Shown piece after piece: positions 8,313 through 17,250 of a stretch of DNA of 64,000 nt. Below the pieces are notes generated by a model. It did no database searches and had not been told where the DNA came from. It saw only the letters and a list, made by a program, of their open reading frames with translations. The position numbers and the translations under genes were made by a program. The DNA lies in NCBI RefSeq assembly GCF_016862895.1, contig NZ_BONV01000030.1, forward strand, positions 1-64,000. Direction: 5' to 3'. Source of the DNA: Planotetraspora kaengkrachanensis. Lineage in GTDB: Bacteria > Actinomycetota > Actinomycetes > Streptosporangiales > Streptosporangiaceae. Numbering within the stretch: position 1 is the stretch's first letter; each line of letters begins with the position of its first letter.

Positions 8313-9050
8313 GTGAACACGCTCCTTCCCGTCACCCCTCAGCTCGGCGCGGTGATGGTCCTGCTCGCGCTCGCGGGCGCGGGCGTCGCCGCGGTGGGCA
8401 GGCTGGGGCACTCGCGGGCGATCCTCACCGCCTCGGTGCGGGCCGCCGCACAACTGGCCCTGGTGTCCCTGGTCATCGTAGGGGCGATCGGCTTCCTGCC
8501 GGCGGCGGCGCTGTTCCTCCTGCTGATGTACGGCGTGGCGGCCTTCACCGCGGGCCGCCGGATCGTCCGGGGGCGTGCCTCGTGGTGGGCGGCCCTGCCC
8601 ATCGCCGCCGGAGTCGTCCCGGTGCTGACCCTCATGCTGGGCGCCCGCGTGATGCCGGTCACCGGGATGGTCCTCATCCCCGTCACCGGGATCCTCCTGG
8701 GCGGCTGCCTGACCGCCACGTCGCTGGCGGGGCGCCGGGCGCTGGACGAGCTCAGAGTCAGGCGCGGCGAGGTGGAGGCCGCCCTGTCGCTGGGCTTCAC
8801 CCCCAGGGACGCGGCGCTGGAGATCTGCAGGCCGTCCGCCGCCCAGGCGCTCATCCCCGCGCTGGACCAGACGCGGACCGTGGGCCTGGTCACGCTTCCC
8901 GGCGCGTTCGTCGGCATGATGATCGCCGGTTCCGACCCCGTCCACGCGGGAGTCGTCCAGGTCGCCGTCCTCGTCGCACTGCTCGCGGCGGAGTCCGTCG
9001 CCGTCGTGGTCACGATCGAACTCGCGGCGCGGGGCCTCTTCTCGGAGTGA
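8313..9050 (+). CDS. FetB/YbbM-type (UPF0014) ABC transporter permease
   Basis: A 245-residue membrane protein with about seven hydrophobic segments. Family signatures are near the start (LSVRAAAQL-like: TASVRAAAQLALVSLVIVG) and in the second half (MVLIPVTGILLGGCLTAT, EAALSLGFTPRDA, LPGAFVGMMIAGSDPVHAGVVQ). Family knowledge: E. coli FetB pairs with the ATPase FetA in iron export and peroxide resistance. No ATPase gene is adjacent here, so the partner is elsewhere or the permease acts with a non-cognate ATPase. The GTG start at 8313 has AGGA upstream inside the last 31-bp repeat. Convergent with the CPBP gene. Confidence 0.88.
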   Translation: MNTLLPVTPQLGAVMVLLALAGAGVAAVGRLGHSRAILTASVRAAAQLALVSLVIVGAIGFLPAAALFLLLMYGVAAFTAGRRIVRGRASWWAALPIAAGVVPVLTLMLGARVMPVTGMVLIPVTGILLGGCLTATSLAGRRALDELRVRRGEVEAALSLGFTPRDAALEICRPSAAQALIPALDQTRTVGLVTLPGAFVGMMIAGSDPVHAGVVQVAVLVALLAAESVAVVVTIELAARGLFSE

Positions 9051-9068
9051 GTGAGACGCAAGATCCGC

Positions 9069-9815
9069 TCAGCGCGACGACACCCGCCGCGCGGCACGGG
9101 CGGCCACGTAGCCGAACGAGTTCGTGGCGAGATGGAACAGCGACGGCGCGAGCAGCCCGCCTCGCCGCCGCAACTCGTGGAAGAGCACGCCCGCCGCGGC
9201 GGTGGACGCGACTGTCCCGGCCACCACGCGCGCGGTGGCCAGGCGGCGCCGCGCCACGGGACCCGGCGGGTCGGACACGAGGCCGCTCAACGCCGGGTTG
9301 GCGCGGGCCATGTCCATCGAGGGCAGCACGTGCCACAGCCCGAACAGGGCCGCGGACCCGGCGAGAGCCGTATGCTCCGAGGCCCTGCGCGCCAAAAGCG
9401 CGGGCAGAACCCCGCGGAAGCCGATCTCCTCCAGCAGCACCGTCCCGACGGGCACCTGGACGAGGACCTCCTCCAGCAGCCGGCCCCTGGACAACGCGAG
9501 CGCGCGCTCGTCGCGCAGCAGCGGGCGCGTCCGCGGAAGGGCGACTCCGGCCGCGTAGACCACGGCCACCCCCGCCGCGAGGAGTCCGCCGATCCGAGCC
9601 CCGCGCTCCGCGCGCTCGAAGCCCAGCGCCGGCCACGTCAGTCCCTCGCGCCGTGCGATGCCGACAAGCGCCGCCGTGGCCACGGCCGACGTCACCGGGG
9701 CCCAGCGCCTGGCGACCCGGTTGTTCAGTACGTTCGCCCCGGCGAGCACGCCGAGCGAGCACACGAGCGGATCGACGCGTTTCACGAATGCCCTCCCCGC
9801 CTGCGAGTGCTCCAC
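9069..9815 (-). CDS. CPBP family intramembrane glutamic endopeptidase
   Basis: A 248-residue membrane protein with the three conserved blocks of the CPBP/Abi (Rce1-like) family: EEIGFRG with Glu129-Glu130 and Arg134, FGLWHVLPS, and HLATNSFGY. These supply the catalytic Glu/His/Asn set within the membrane. Substrates of bacterial members are mostly unknown; roles in prenyl-protein processing and bacteriocin immunity are described for the family. It sits 18 bp from the convergent permease gene and 36 bp downstream of the metallopeptidase gene on the same strand. Confidence 0.85.
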   Translation of the reverse strand: MEHSQAGRAFVKRVDPLVCSLGVLAGANVLNNRVARRWAPVTSAVATAALVGIARREGLTWPALGFERAERGARIGGLLAAGVAVVYAAGVALPRTRPLLRDERALALSRGRLLEEVLVQVPVGTVLLEEIGFRGVLPALLARRASEHTALAGSAALFGLWHVLPSMDMARANPALSGLVSDPPGPVARRRLATARVVAGTVASTAAAGVLFHELRRRGGLLAPSLFHLATNSFGYVAARAARRVSSR

Positions 9816-9851
9816 GCCGCCATCGTGCCACCCGATTTGGCCGCGCGAGCG

Positions 9852-10559
9852 TCAACAGGCGCCGACGCCCTGGCCGTACCCCTTGGCGAAGGACGCCTGC
9901 CGCTGCGCCGCCGTGCCGTGCGCGTCCGGCGCCCACCACGCGTCTGTGGGATCGCCGGCGGCCTCGAGGTTGGCCAGGAGCTCGGCGCCGTCCCCCGCGT
10001 CGGCCTTGAGCGCCCGTTCCTGGACCAGCCCGCTGAGAGTGGCCCCGGCGTAGCAGTCCGCCTGTAACTCGCGCTGCACGTTGAACTGGAAGTCGTTGAC
10101 GAGCTGCGCCTGTACGGCATGCCCGAACTCGTGGGGGATCACGAGGTAGACGGCCCCGTCGCCCATCCGGTCGTACATGCCCTGCAGCCAGGCGGCGTCG
10201 TAGGCGATGAAATGCCCGCTCGGGCAGTAGAACGCGTTGTTCGGCACCGAGGGCTGCCTGCCGCAGTCAGGGCCGTCCTCGCCGTTGTAGGCGACGAAAT
10301 CGCTGATGGGAGCGTAGGTGTTCCCGCTCTGCTGGAACCGCTCCGCCCAGAACCGCTCGGTGAGACACCTCGCCAGCTCGATGTCGCCGGCGAAGTCCTG
10401 GCCCGTCGCGTCACACGGACCCGCGACCGAGCCGCGCGGGGGCGCGCCGGCCGGGTCACCCGGTTCACCGCCGCAGGCCGCGATCAGTGACACCACCAGT
10501 GTCCCCGCGAGGACGAGCGGGAGGAGCCGTCGAAGGATCACTCCGTCATAGTCACCCAT
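9852..10559 (-). CDS. Neutral zinc metallopeptidase, putative lipoprotein (YpfJ-like)
   Basis: 235 residues. An N-terminal hydrophobic segment ends in LIAAC, with Cys29 as probable lipidation site, so the enzyme is likely anchored outside the membrane. HEFGH at 143-147 is the zinc-binding/catalytic motif, and the nearby ELQADCYAG (about 164) supplies the third ligand, as in the putative neutral zinc metallopeptidase family. The C-terminal part has the typical QRQASFAKGYGQG ending. Start ATG 10559 lies six bases after the stop of the upstream GCS2-family gene, suggesting co-transcription. A GTG at 10541 is an alternative start. Confidence 0.88.
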   Translation of the reverse strand: MGDYDGVILRRLLPLVLAGTLVVSLIAACGGEPGDPAGAPPRGSVAGPCDATGQDFAGDIELARCLTERFWAERFQQSGNTYAPISDFVAYNGEDGPDCGRQPSVPNNAFYCPSGHFIAYDAAWLQGMYDRMGDGAVYLVIPHEFGHAVQAQLVNDFQFNVQRELQADCYAGATLSGLVQERALKADAGDGAELLANLEAAGDPTDAWWAPDAHGTAAQRQASFAKGYGQGVGAC

Positions 10560-10564
10560 TCCGG

Positions 10565-12025
10565 TCAAAGATCCCAGAGGTGGACCGGCTTGTTCTCGTG
10601 CATGCGCTCCAGGTAGCGCAGGGTCATCCCGCGCAGCGCGTCGTACCCGCCGCCGAGGTCGCGGACGGCGTCCACCTGCCAGGACGCCCCCGTGCGACCC
10701 GTCAGGCAGCGCTGCTCGATGATCCCGAGTAGCCGGTCGCGCTGGACGGGGTCGACCCCCCACAGGTCGAGACCCCGGTGGGCGAGCGGCAGCAGGCGGC
10801 GCAGGACGAGTTCGGCGGCGGGCACCTCCCCGAGACCCGGCCAGTACAGGCGCGCGTCGATGCCGTGGCGGGCCGCGTTGCGCAGGTTGTCCTCCGCCGC
10901 GGCGAAGGACATCTGCGTCCACACCGGCCGCTCCTCCAACGGGAGCACACGCATGAGCCCGTAGTAGAAGGCGGCGTTGGCGACGACGTCGGCCACCGAA
11001 GGACCCGCCGGGAGCACCCGGTTCTCCACCCGCAGATGCGGGACGCCGTCGACGACGGCGTACACGGGCCGGTTCCAGCGGTAGACGGTCCCGTTGTGCA
11101 GGGTGAGCTCGTGCAGTTCTGGCGTGCCTCCCCGCTCGAGCACCTCGCGCGGATCCTCGTCGTCGCAGATCGGGAGCAGCGCGGGGAAGTAGCGGACGTT
11201 CTCCTCGAACAGGTCGAAGACCGAGGTGATCCACCGCTCGCCGAACCAGACCCTCGGGCGCACGCCCTGCGCCTTCAGCTCGTCCGGCCGGGTGTCCGTC
11301 GCCTGCTCGAACAGGCTGATGCGGGTCTCCCGCCACAGCTCCCTGCCGAACAGGTAAGGCGAGTTGGCCGCGACCGCGATCTGCGGCCCCGCGACGGCCT
11401 GCGCCGCGTTCCAGTGGTCGGCGAACCTGGAGGGACTCACCTGCAGATGCAACTGGACGCTCGTGCACGCCGCCTCGGGAGTGATGCAGTCGGCGTAGGT
11501 GTCCAGGCGCTCGGTTCCCTCGATCTCGAAATGCATGGCCTCTCCGCGTGCGGCGAAGATCTGCTCGTTGAGCAGCTTGTATCGGGGGTTGGCGGACAGG
11601 GTCGCCTCGCTGACGTCCGCCTCTTTCAGCGTGGGCAGGATCCCGACGAGCATGAGGTGTCCGCCGACCTCCCGGGCGCGCTCCTCGGCATGGTTGAGAC
11701 GGCGCCGTACGGACTCCTCGAGGCGCAGCAGCCCGTCGCCGCCCAGCTCCTGAGGCTCGATGTTGATCTCGACGTTGAACTGCCCGAGCTCGGTCGCCCA
11801 GTCGGGCTCCGCGATGACCTCGAGGACCTCCGCGTTCTTCATGGCAGGCTCACCGCGCGCGTCGACCAGGTTCAGCTCGATCTCCAGGCCGGCCAGGGGC
11901 CGCTCGACCTCGAAACGGGACTCGCGCAACATCTGCGCGAGGACGTCGAGCGACCGCCTGACCTTGTCGCGGTAGCGGCGGCGGTCTTCTCCGGTGAACG
12001 CGATGGCGGGAACGTCACGGCCCAT
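10565..12025 (-). CDS. Glutamate-cysteine ligase family (GCS2-like) protein
   Basis: 486 residues. The N-terminal LAGLEIELNLVD, the QFNVEINIEPQEL block, TYADCITPEAACTSVQLHLQV, ANSPYLFGRELWRETRI and the C-terminal HLRVENRVLPAGPSV belong to the actinobacterial glutamate-cysteine ligase/carboxylate-amine ligase superfamily. Actinomycetes make mycothiol and not glutathione, so a strict gamma-glutamylcysteine role is uncertain; a gamma-glutamyl ligase with another amine acceptor is equally possible. It is followed after six bases by the metallopeptidase gene. The upstream 139 bp carries short 14-bp repeats and the end of the response regulator gene. Confidence 0.8.
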   Translation of the reverse strand: MGRDVPAIAFTGEDRRRYRDKVRRSLDVLAQMLRESRFEVERPLAGLEIELNLVDARGEPAMKNAEVLEVIAEPDWATELGQFNVEINIEPQELGGDGLLRLEESVRRRLNHAEERAREVGGHLMLVGILPTLKEADVSEATLSANPRYKLLNEQIFAARGEAMHFEIEGTERLDTYADCITPEAACTSVQLHLQVSPSRFADHWNAAQAVAGPQIAVAANSPYLFGRELWRETRISLFEQATDTRPDELKAQGVRPRVWFGERWITSVFDLFEENVRYFPALLPICDDEDPREVLERGGTPELHELTLHNGTVYRWNRPVYAVVDGVPHLRVENRVLPAGPSVADVVANAAFYYGLMRVLPLEERPVWTQMSFAAAEDNLRNAARHGIDARLYWPGLGEVPAAELVLRRLLPLAHRGLDLWGVDPVQRDRLLGIIEQRCLTGRTGASWQVDAVRDLGGGYDALRGMTLRYLERMHENKPVHLWDL

Positions 12026-12113
12026 CTGAACCTCCGAGCGGTGCCAGGCCCCCGATCACATATGAGGTACTTCCCCACATTTGACGCGAGCGCGACCGTT
12101 TCGCGGTTCAGTT

Positions 12114-12170
12114 CAGGCCGTGCGAGATCAGGCCGTCCGGACCAGGCCGTTCAGACCAGGCCGTTCAGAC
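12114..12170. repeat. 14-bp degenerate tandem repeat overlapping the regulator stop
   Basis: Four head-to-tail units of CAGGCCGTTCAGAC type begin near 12114, 12129, 12143 and 12157. The last two are identical. The final unit contains the response regulator stop codon, so the repeat begins in that gene's 3' end and extends into the spacer. No hairpin potential or function is evident. Confidence 0.8.
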
Positions 12171-12803
12171 GAGGCGGCGGGCGGTCGCCCAGCGGGAGAG
12201 CTCGTGCCGGTTGGACAGCTGGAGCTTCCTGAGCACGCTCGACACGTGCGTCTCCACCGTCTTGACCGAGATGAACAGCTCCTTGGCGATCTCCTTGTAG
12301 GCGTAGCCCCTGGCGATGAGCCGCAGCACCTCACGCTCGCGCTGGGTGAGCGAGTCCAGCTCCGGGTCGATCGGGGGGGCCTCGGTGGAGGCGAACGCGT
12401 CCAGGACGAACCCCGCGAGCCGGGGCGAGAACACCGCGTCGCCGTCGGACACCCGGGTGATCGCGTCGGTGAGCTCCGCGCCGCTGATGGTCTTGGTGAC
12501 GTAACCGCGGGCGCCGCCGCGGATCACCCCGATCACGTCCTCGGCCGCGTCGGACACCGACAGGGCGAGGAACCGCACCTGCGAACCCGGGCCGAGCACC
12601 CGCTTGAGCACCTCCTGACCGCCGCCGCCGGGCATGTGCACGTCCAGCAGGACGACGTCGGGCTCCAGGTCGGCGATGGCCGCCACGGCGGAATCCACGT
12701 CGTCGGCCTCGCCGATCACCTGGATCGACGGCCCGAGCTCGGCGCGGACTCCCGACCGGAACAGCCGGTGGTCGTCGACGATCAGGACACGCACGGTCTT
12801 CAT
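12165..12803 (-). CDS. Two-component response regulator, NarL/LuxR family
   Basis: 212 residues. Receiver domain 1-120 has the acidic pair DD at 10-11, phosphoacceptor Asp54 in LLDVHMPG, Ser/Thr in ALSVSD and Lys in YVTKTI. The C-terminal LuxR helix-turn-helix (LTQREREVLRLIARGYAYKEIA, then VKTVETHVSSVLRKL) follows a short linker. Its ATG overlaps the kinase stop by one base (TTGATGAAG), so it is translationally coupled to the PspC-type kinase upstream and is its cognate partner. The divergent PspC/LiaF-like gene is a plausible target (inference). Confidence 0.95.
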   Translation of the reverse strand: MKTVRVLIVDDHRLFRSGVRAELGPSIQVIGEADDVDSAVAAIADLEPDVVLLDVHMPGGGGQEVLKRVLGPGSQVRFLALSVSDAAEDVIGVIRGGARGYVTKTISGAELTDAITRVSDGDAVFSPRLAGFVLDAFASTEAPPIDPELDSLTQREREVLRLIARGYAYKEIAKELFISVKTVETHVSSVLRKLQLSNRHELSRWATARRLV

Positions 12804-14023
12804 CAAGTGTTCCTCTTCATGGTCAGCATGACCTCGGTACCGTCGCCGGGTTCGGTCCTGACCCGGGCGCTGCCTCCGTGGCGTTCCATCCTGCCGATGA
12901 TCGACTGGCGGATGCCCATCCGGTCCTCCGGGACGTCGTCGAGGACGAAGCCCTTCCCCCGATCGCGGACGAATACCGTCACCTCGTCCGCCTCGACCTC
13001 CGCGTAGACGGATATCACCGGCGACTCGGAGTATTTCGCCGCGTTCACCATCGCCTGTCTGGCCGCGTGGAGCAGGGCGACCAGTCCGTCGGTCAGCTCG
13101 CAGTCGCCCACGCAGACCACCTCGATCGGCACGCCGTGCGCGTCCTCCTCCTCGGCCGCGGCCCTGCGCACCGCGGCGGCCAGGGTCGCGTCGGCGTCCT
13201 GTTTGGGCTGGTAGAGCCAGTTGCGCAGCTCACGTTCTTGCGACCGGGCGAGGCGGGTCACCTCGCGCGGGTCGTTCGCGTTGCGCTGGATCAGGGTCAG
13301 GGTGTGCAGCACGGAGTCGTGCACGTGCGCGGCGACCTCCGCGCGCTCCTCCTGCCTGATGCGCTCGGTGCGCTCCCGCTGGAGCTCCTTGACCAGGGAG
13401 GCAAGGTACGGCGCGGCGATCATGAGGATGCCGCCGACGACGACGGCGGTGAAGACCAGCCCCGTCCGCGCCTTGGCGAGTTCGCCGCTGGCGGCGAGGA
13501 ATCCGACGGCCCCCACGGCCACGAGGAGCGCCCCGATGATCGTCCGGACCCAGGTCGTGCTCACCTGCTTGACCGCGCCGGTCATCCACCGCTGCCGCCT
13601 GCCGGGGTCGGCCTGCTGCCACAGGATCAGCGCGCCGATGCCGCCGACGGCGATCGGCCAGGTCCCGAATCCACCGCTCGAGGCGCCCGTCATCCAGCCG
13701 AAGGCGGCGAGCGCCAGCCAGAGCACGCCGTACGCGGCGAGCTGGCCCCAGTCGCGCCCGGGATCGCGGCCCTTGACCTGCTCCTTCGGGGTGAACATCC
13801 ACAACGCGGCATACGCCACGAATCCGAGCCCGTCGACGACGGTGAGCAGCACGAAGGCCAGCCTCAGCACGACAGGGTCGAGCCGCAGCTGGGCGGCGGC
13901 GCCCTGGGCCACGCCCGCGACCACGCGGCCCTTCACGGGCCTGACGAGCCGCGGGTACGCCTCAGGCGCCTTGGACACCTCGGTTTCCCGCACGCTGATC
14001 CCGACTTCTGGAATGACTGACAT
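12803..14023 (-). CDS. Membrane histidine kinase with N-terminal PspC domain
   Basis: About 406 residues. Residues 20-85 form a PspC domain (PVKGRVVAGVAQGAAAQLRL, then a hydrophobic helix), followed by about four further transmembrane segments. A HisKA_3-type dimerisation helix carries the phosphoacceptor in AAHVHDSVLHTL, and the HATPase shows VNAAKYSES (N box) and DRGKGF (G1). This LiaS/VraS-like arrangement fits a sensor of envelope stress; PspC domains are known partners of phage-shock and LiaF-like signalling. ATG 14023 was chosen, but it has no strong ribosome site. A GTG at the VSKAPEAYP position (about 13970) is an alternative. Confidence 0.9.
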   Translation of the reverse strand: MSVIPEVGISVRETEVSKAPEAYPRLVRPVKGRVVAGVAQGAAAQLRLDPVVLRLAFVLLTVVDGLGFVAYAALWMFTPKEQVKGRDPGRDWGQLAAYGVLWLALAAFGWMTGASSGGFGTWPIAVGGIGALILWQQADPGRRQRWMTGAVKQVSTTWVRTIIGALLVAVGAVGFLAASGELAKARTGLVFTAVVVGGILMIAAPYLASLVKELQRERTERIRQEERAEVAAHVHDSVLHTLTLIQRNANDPREVTRLARSQERELRNWLYQPKQDADATLAAAVRRAAAEEEDAHGVPIEVVCVGDCELTDGLVALLHAARQAMVNAAKYSESPVISVYAEVEADEVTVFVRDRGKGFVLDDVPEDRMGIRQSIIGRMERHGGSARVRTEPGDGTEVMLTMKRNT

Positions 14024-14366
14024 TTCGCGGCACATTCGGTGGGCGGTCGGACATCTCGGCAAGCATCGTCACACGCCGCCGCGCGGCGCGCATCAGGGCA
14101 TGCCCTGGCTCGTCCCCGAGAGTGCGTCCCGTCCTTCGGGGTCCCTCCTTCGGTTTCCTCACCTCCGACCCTATGGGGCGGCCGGCCAGTGTGGCGGCGA
14201 GCGCCCGGGAAGCCCGCGCGGACCCGCGTCCGCATGAGCCGCCGGGGCGTCCGCGTGAGAAGCCGGCACGCCGCCGAGCCGAGGCGAGGTTCGTGAAACG
14301 AGCGATGTCGCGTGAACCGCATGGGACCACCGGGACCCCCGCGCACCCCGGCGGCCCTTGTGGCGG
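14024..14366. other. Intergenic region upstream of the histidine kinase
   Basis: About 340 bp without a credible gene. Reading frames across it are Arg/Pro-rich and lack family features. It should contain the promoter of the kinase-regulator operon. I saw a short GC palindrome (CGCCGCGCGGCG, near 14080) but no clear promoter boxes. Confidence 0.5.
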
Positions 14367-14633
14367 TCAGGATCCGGAGCCGGCCTCACCTCCGTCCGGA
14401 GGCTCGGGGTCGTCCCGCCCGACCAGCAACGCGAGCACCTTCAGCGCCCGGTCGCCGTGGGACTGCGAGAACGTCGCGGCGCAGGCGATGACCCCCAGAA
14501 GGATCACCGATGCTGCGGCCACGCCGACCGCGGTCACGAGAATCGGGACGGGTGTCGGCTGGCCCGAGGCCAGGATGGCCGACCCGAGGCCGGCCGCCGC
14601 GCTCAACGCCGGCCCCACCCACGTGCGGCTCAC
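14367..14633 (-). CDS. Small putative membrane protein of unknown function
   Basis: 88 residues with two hydrophobic helices (about 5-25 and 30-55) and an acidic, Gly/Pro-rich tail (DDPEPPDGGEAGSGS). I do not recognise a family. The start is GTG 14633 with AGGACC about 17 bases upstream, which is weak. It lies divergent to the PspC/LiaF-like gene, so a membrane role next to an envelope-stress module is possible. The 239-bp spacer between the two starts is the shared promoter region and holds one copy of the 14-mer GTACGGCTCCCGCC at 14732. Confidence 0.5.
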   Translation of the reverse strand: MSRTWVGPALSAAAGLGSAILASGQPTPVPILVTAVGVAAASVILLGVIACAATFSQSHGDRALKVLALLVGRDDPEPPDGGEAGSGS

Positions 14634-14872
14634 TGGATCACGATCGCGGTCCTCCTGTCTGGCGATCCTTTGTGCGCCACTCGACGGACATCACCCCTGG
14701 ATCGCCTATCTGATCTCTTTGATACCCCTCTGTACGGCTCCCGCCAAGCCTTCGGGGCTCCCACGGCTCATCCGTCACCGGCATCCCGGTCGCCCCCGGC
14801 GTCCCCGGCTCGGGGACGAGTCAGGGGTTCCCCCGATGGTGCGCGGACGCAGCGCGAAGCCAGGATGGACAT

Positions 14873-16456
14873 ATGACCGAGGCGCCACCCACCCCTGAAG
14901 AGCCCGCCGCGGGCCCCGAGCCTGATCGCCCGCTGTGCCGGAGCGAGTCCGGCCGCATGTTCACCGGCGTGTGCGCGGGGCTCGGCAGGTACACGGGGAT
15001 GGATCCGGTCCTGTTCCGGGTGGGCTTCGCCGTGCTCCTCCTCGCCTCCGGCATCGGGGCCATGTTGTACGTGGCCGCGTTCCTGCTCATGCGGGACGCC
15101 CACGGGGGGCCCGGTTACCTGGAGCGCTGGACCCACCGCCTGTTCGACGCCGAGACCGTGCTGGCCCTCATGGCGGCCGTCTTCGCGTTCGGACTGATCA
15201 TCAACGTGGCGTCCGGCGGGATCAACCGGGGCACGATCGTGGTGGGCACGTTGCTGGCGATCGTGCTGCTCGCCGCCCACGCCCGCGGCGTCGACCTGCT
15301 GACGATGGCGAAGTCCGTGCCGGACCGGGCGATCGGACGGCGCGGCATGACCCGCAACCCCGCGGAGAACCCGTTCGGCTCCGCCTCCCCGGGGGCGGGG
15401 TTCACCGGCCGGCGCCCCTCGGCTCCCCACACGCCGTTCGGCGGCGCACCCGCCGGGCCCGCCGGAGGCGCGGCCACCGGTCAGGACACCGCTTCCCCGC
15501 AGGACACCGCACCCGAGCAGAGCACCACGCCCGGGCAGGACGCGGGGCAGGAGGCGGGGCAGGGCGCGGCGGATGCCGGCGTCCAGGGGGAGGCCGCGGC
15601 CTCCGCATGGCCCGCGAACCCCGCCGGCCCTGCCACGCGGCCGTTCGGCGCAGCTCCGCCCACGGAGAGCGGCTACCGGCGGCTGTCCGATCTCGCCAGG
15701 GAGGCGCGCGCCGGCACGTACGGCTACGCCTCCGGTGAGCCCTTCGCACCTCACGGTCCCTACACGGTGCGCGAGCCGTACCGGCCCGAGGGACCGCCCC
15801 CGGCAGCGCCGCCGCCGCCACCGCGGCCGGCCAAGCCGAAACGTCCCAGATCTTTCGTCGGCGGGCTCACCGTCTGCCTGGCTCTCATTGTTGGAGGGGT
15901 CGTGGCTGCCGTACAGCAGTCGGGCACCGGCTCGGTCAGCCTGCCGATGGTCGGCGGGGCGGTTCTCGTCACGATCGGGGCGGGCCTGCTCGTCGCGACG
16001 TGGTTCGGCCGGGGCGCGGGGCTCGTCGTCCTCGGCATGTTCGTGTCACTCGTCCTGGTCGCGGGGTCAACGGTGAACGGAATTCCGAAGAAGGTGGGCA
16101 GCTTCGTCTGGCATCCGGTGACGGTCACCCAGGCGAGTGAGGACTACACGCTCGGGATGGGTGAGGGCAGGCTCGATCTGAGCGATGTCCCCCTCACCCC
16201 GGGAGCACGGGTCAGGTTCAACGCGTCGGTGGCGGTCGGGCAGATCACCGTGATCGTCCCCTCGACCGCAAGGGTCCAGGTGTACGGATACACCCGGCTG
16301 GGCGAGGTGAAGATCGACCACAAGGTCGAGGACGGCGCCGACGTGCAGTTCGACCGCGTCCTCGAGCCGGAGGTCACGGGCACCGGCGACGCGCCGACGA
16401 TCGAGTTGCACGTCAAGGCGGGCATCGGGGACGTGGAGGTGCGCCGTGCGGCCTGA
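14873..16456 (+). CDS. PspC domain protein with LiaF-like C-terminal domain
   Basis: 527 residues. A PspC domain occupies about 20-75 (LCRSESGRMFTGVCAGLGRY, then a helix), followed by two more hydrophobic segments. A long low-complexity Gly/Pro/Ala/Gln linker spans about 160-315. Three further transmembrane helices lie at about 322-400, and a C-terminal all-beta region with LGMGEGRLDLSDVPL and KAGIGDVEVRR resembles the LiaF/DUF2154 beta-helix. Such proteins are usually membrane stress sensors or inhibitors of a LiaSR-type system, which fits the adjacent PspC-kinase/regulator pair. The start ATG has AGGATGG upstream. The next small gene begins inside its last codons. Confidence 0.82.
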   Translation: MTEAPPTPEEPAAGPEPDRPLCRSESGRMFTGVCAGLGRYTGMDPVLFRVGFAVLLLASGIGAMLYVAAFLLMRDAHGGPGYLERWTHRLFDAETVLALMAAVFAFGLIINVASGGINRGTIVVGTLLAIVLLAAHARGVDLLTMAKSVPDRAIGRRGMTRNPAENPFGSASPGAGFTGRRPSAPHTPFGGAPAGPAGGAATGQDTASPQDTAPEQSTTPGQDAGQEAGQGAADAGVQGEAAASAWPANPAGPATRPFGAAPPTESGYRRLSDLAREARAGTYGYASGEPFAPHGPYTVREPYRPEGPPPAAPPPPPRPAKPKRPRSFVGGLTVCLALIVGGVVAAVQQSGTGSVSLPMVGGAVLVTIGAGLLVATWFGRGAGLVVLGMFVSLVLVAGSTVNGIPKKVGSFVWHPVTVTQASEDYTLGMGEGRLDLSDVPLTPGARVRFNASVAVGQITVIVPSTARVQVYGYTRLGEVKIDHKVEDGADVQFDRVLEPEVTGTGDAPTIELHVKAGIGDVEVRRAA

Positions 16457-16670
16457 CGCGGAGCCGGCCCCCACCGCGGAGCCGCCACGTCTCCGGCGGG
16501 TCCACAGGACCGACTTTATGGCCCTGCTGTGCGGCCTGCTCTTCATCGGCATCGGCGTCACGTACATGGCCGTGCCCGGGGCCGACGCCGTCATCATGGC
16601 TCCGGTGGTGGTCGGAGGCCTGGGCTTCGCGGCCTTCGTCGCGATCATCGCCAAGGCGATTCGGCGATGA
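16446..16670 (+). CDS. Small two-helix membrane protein of unknown function
   Basis: 74 residues: a hydrophilic N-terminus, then two hydrophobic helices (about 24-45 and 47-68) and a basic end (KAIRR). The GTG start at 16446 overlaps the last 11 bases of the PspC/LiaF-like gene in another frame, implying translational coupling. It probably works with that protein in the membrane (inference). I do not recognise a named family. Confidence 0.65.
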   Translation: MRPDAEPAPTAEPPRLRRVHRTDFMALLCGLLFIGIGVTYMAVPGADAVIMAPVVVGGLGFAAFVAIIAKAIRR

Positions 16671-16773
16671 CCCCCGACATTTCGTAGTTCCGGGAACACG
16701 GGGGGTTGACCGAACAGGACGGGAGCGTACGTTCACACGTATCCGGTCTCACTGCTCTGTTCGGGAGGCTGTT

Positions 16774-17250
16774 ATGGCCCGAATCTCCGTCGAGGTCGAC
16801 GGAATCGCCTACGAGGACGATGTGGAGCCGCGACTGCTCCTCGTCCACTACCTGCGAGATCGCTTGGGGAAGACGGGGACCCCGATCGGTTGCGACACCA
16901 CCAACTGCGGCGCCTGCACGGTGCTCCTGGACGGCACGAGCGTGAAGAGCTGCTCCGTGCTCGCCGTCCAGGCGGACGGCTGCGACGTCACCACCATCGA
17001 GGGCGTTTCCAGCGACGGGGAGTGGCACCCCGTGCAGAAGGCCTTCCACGAAGAGCACGCCCTCCAGTGCGGTTACTGCACTCCCGGCATGATCCTGGCC
17101 TCCATCGACCTGCTGAAGGACGATCCCGACCCGTCGGAGGAGGCCGTGCGTCAGGGGCTGGAGGGCAACCTGTGCCGGTGCACGGGCTACTGCAACATCG
17201 TCCGCGCCGTCCGGCGCGCCGCTCAGGAGATGCGGGTGACGACGCCATGA
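16774..17250 (+). CDS. coxS: CO dehydrogenase/xanthine dehydrogenase family, [2Fe-2S] small subunit
   Basis: 158 residues with both iron-sulfur clusters. The plant-type ferredoxin cluster uses Cys40, Cys45, Cys48 and Cys60. The second, all-helical cluster uses Cys99, Cys102, Cys134 and Cys136 (CGYCTPGM, CRCTGYC). It passes electrons from the molybdenum centre of the large subunit to the FAD subunit. ATG 16774 has GGGAGG about six bases upstream. The stop overlaps the large-subunit start (ATGA). It is the first gene of a small-large-medium operon. Confidence 0.95.
   Translation: MARISVEVDGIAYEDDVEPRLLLVHYLRDRLGKTGTPIGCDTTNCGACTVLLDGTSVKSCSVLAVQADGCDVTTIEGVSSDGEWHPVQKAFHEEHALQCGYCTPGMILASIDLLKDDPDPSEEAVRQGLEGNLCRCTGYCNIVRAVRRAAQEMRVTTP

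Noticed and set aside
14024-14366. Small gene between the kinase and the small membrane protein
   Set aside because: Frames on both strands are Arg-rich without a ribosome site or known motif.
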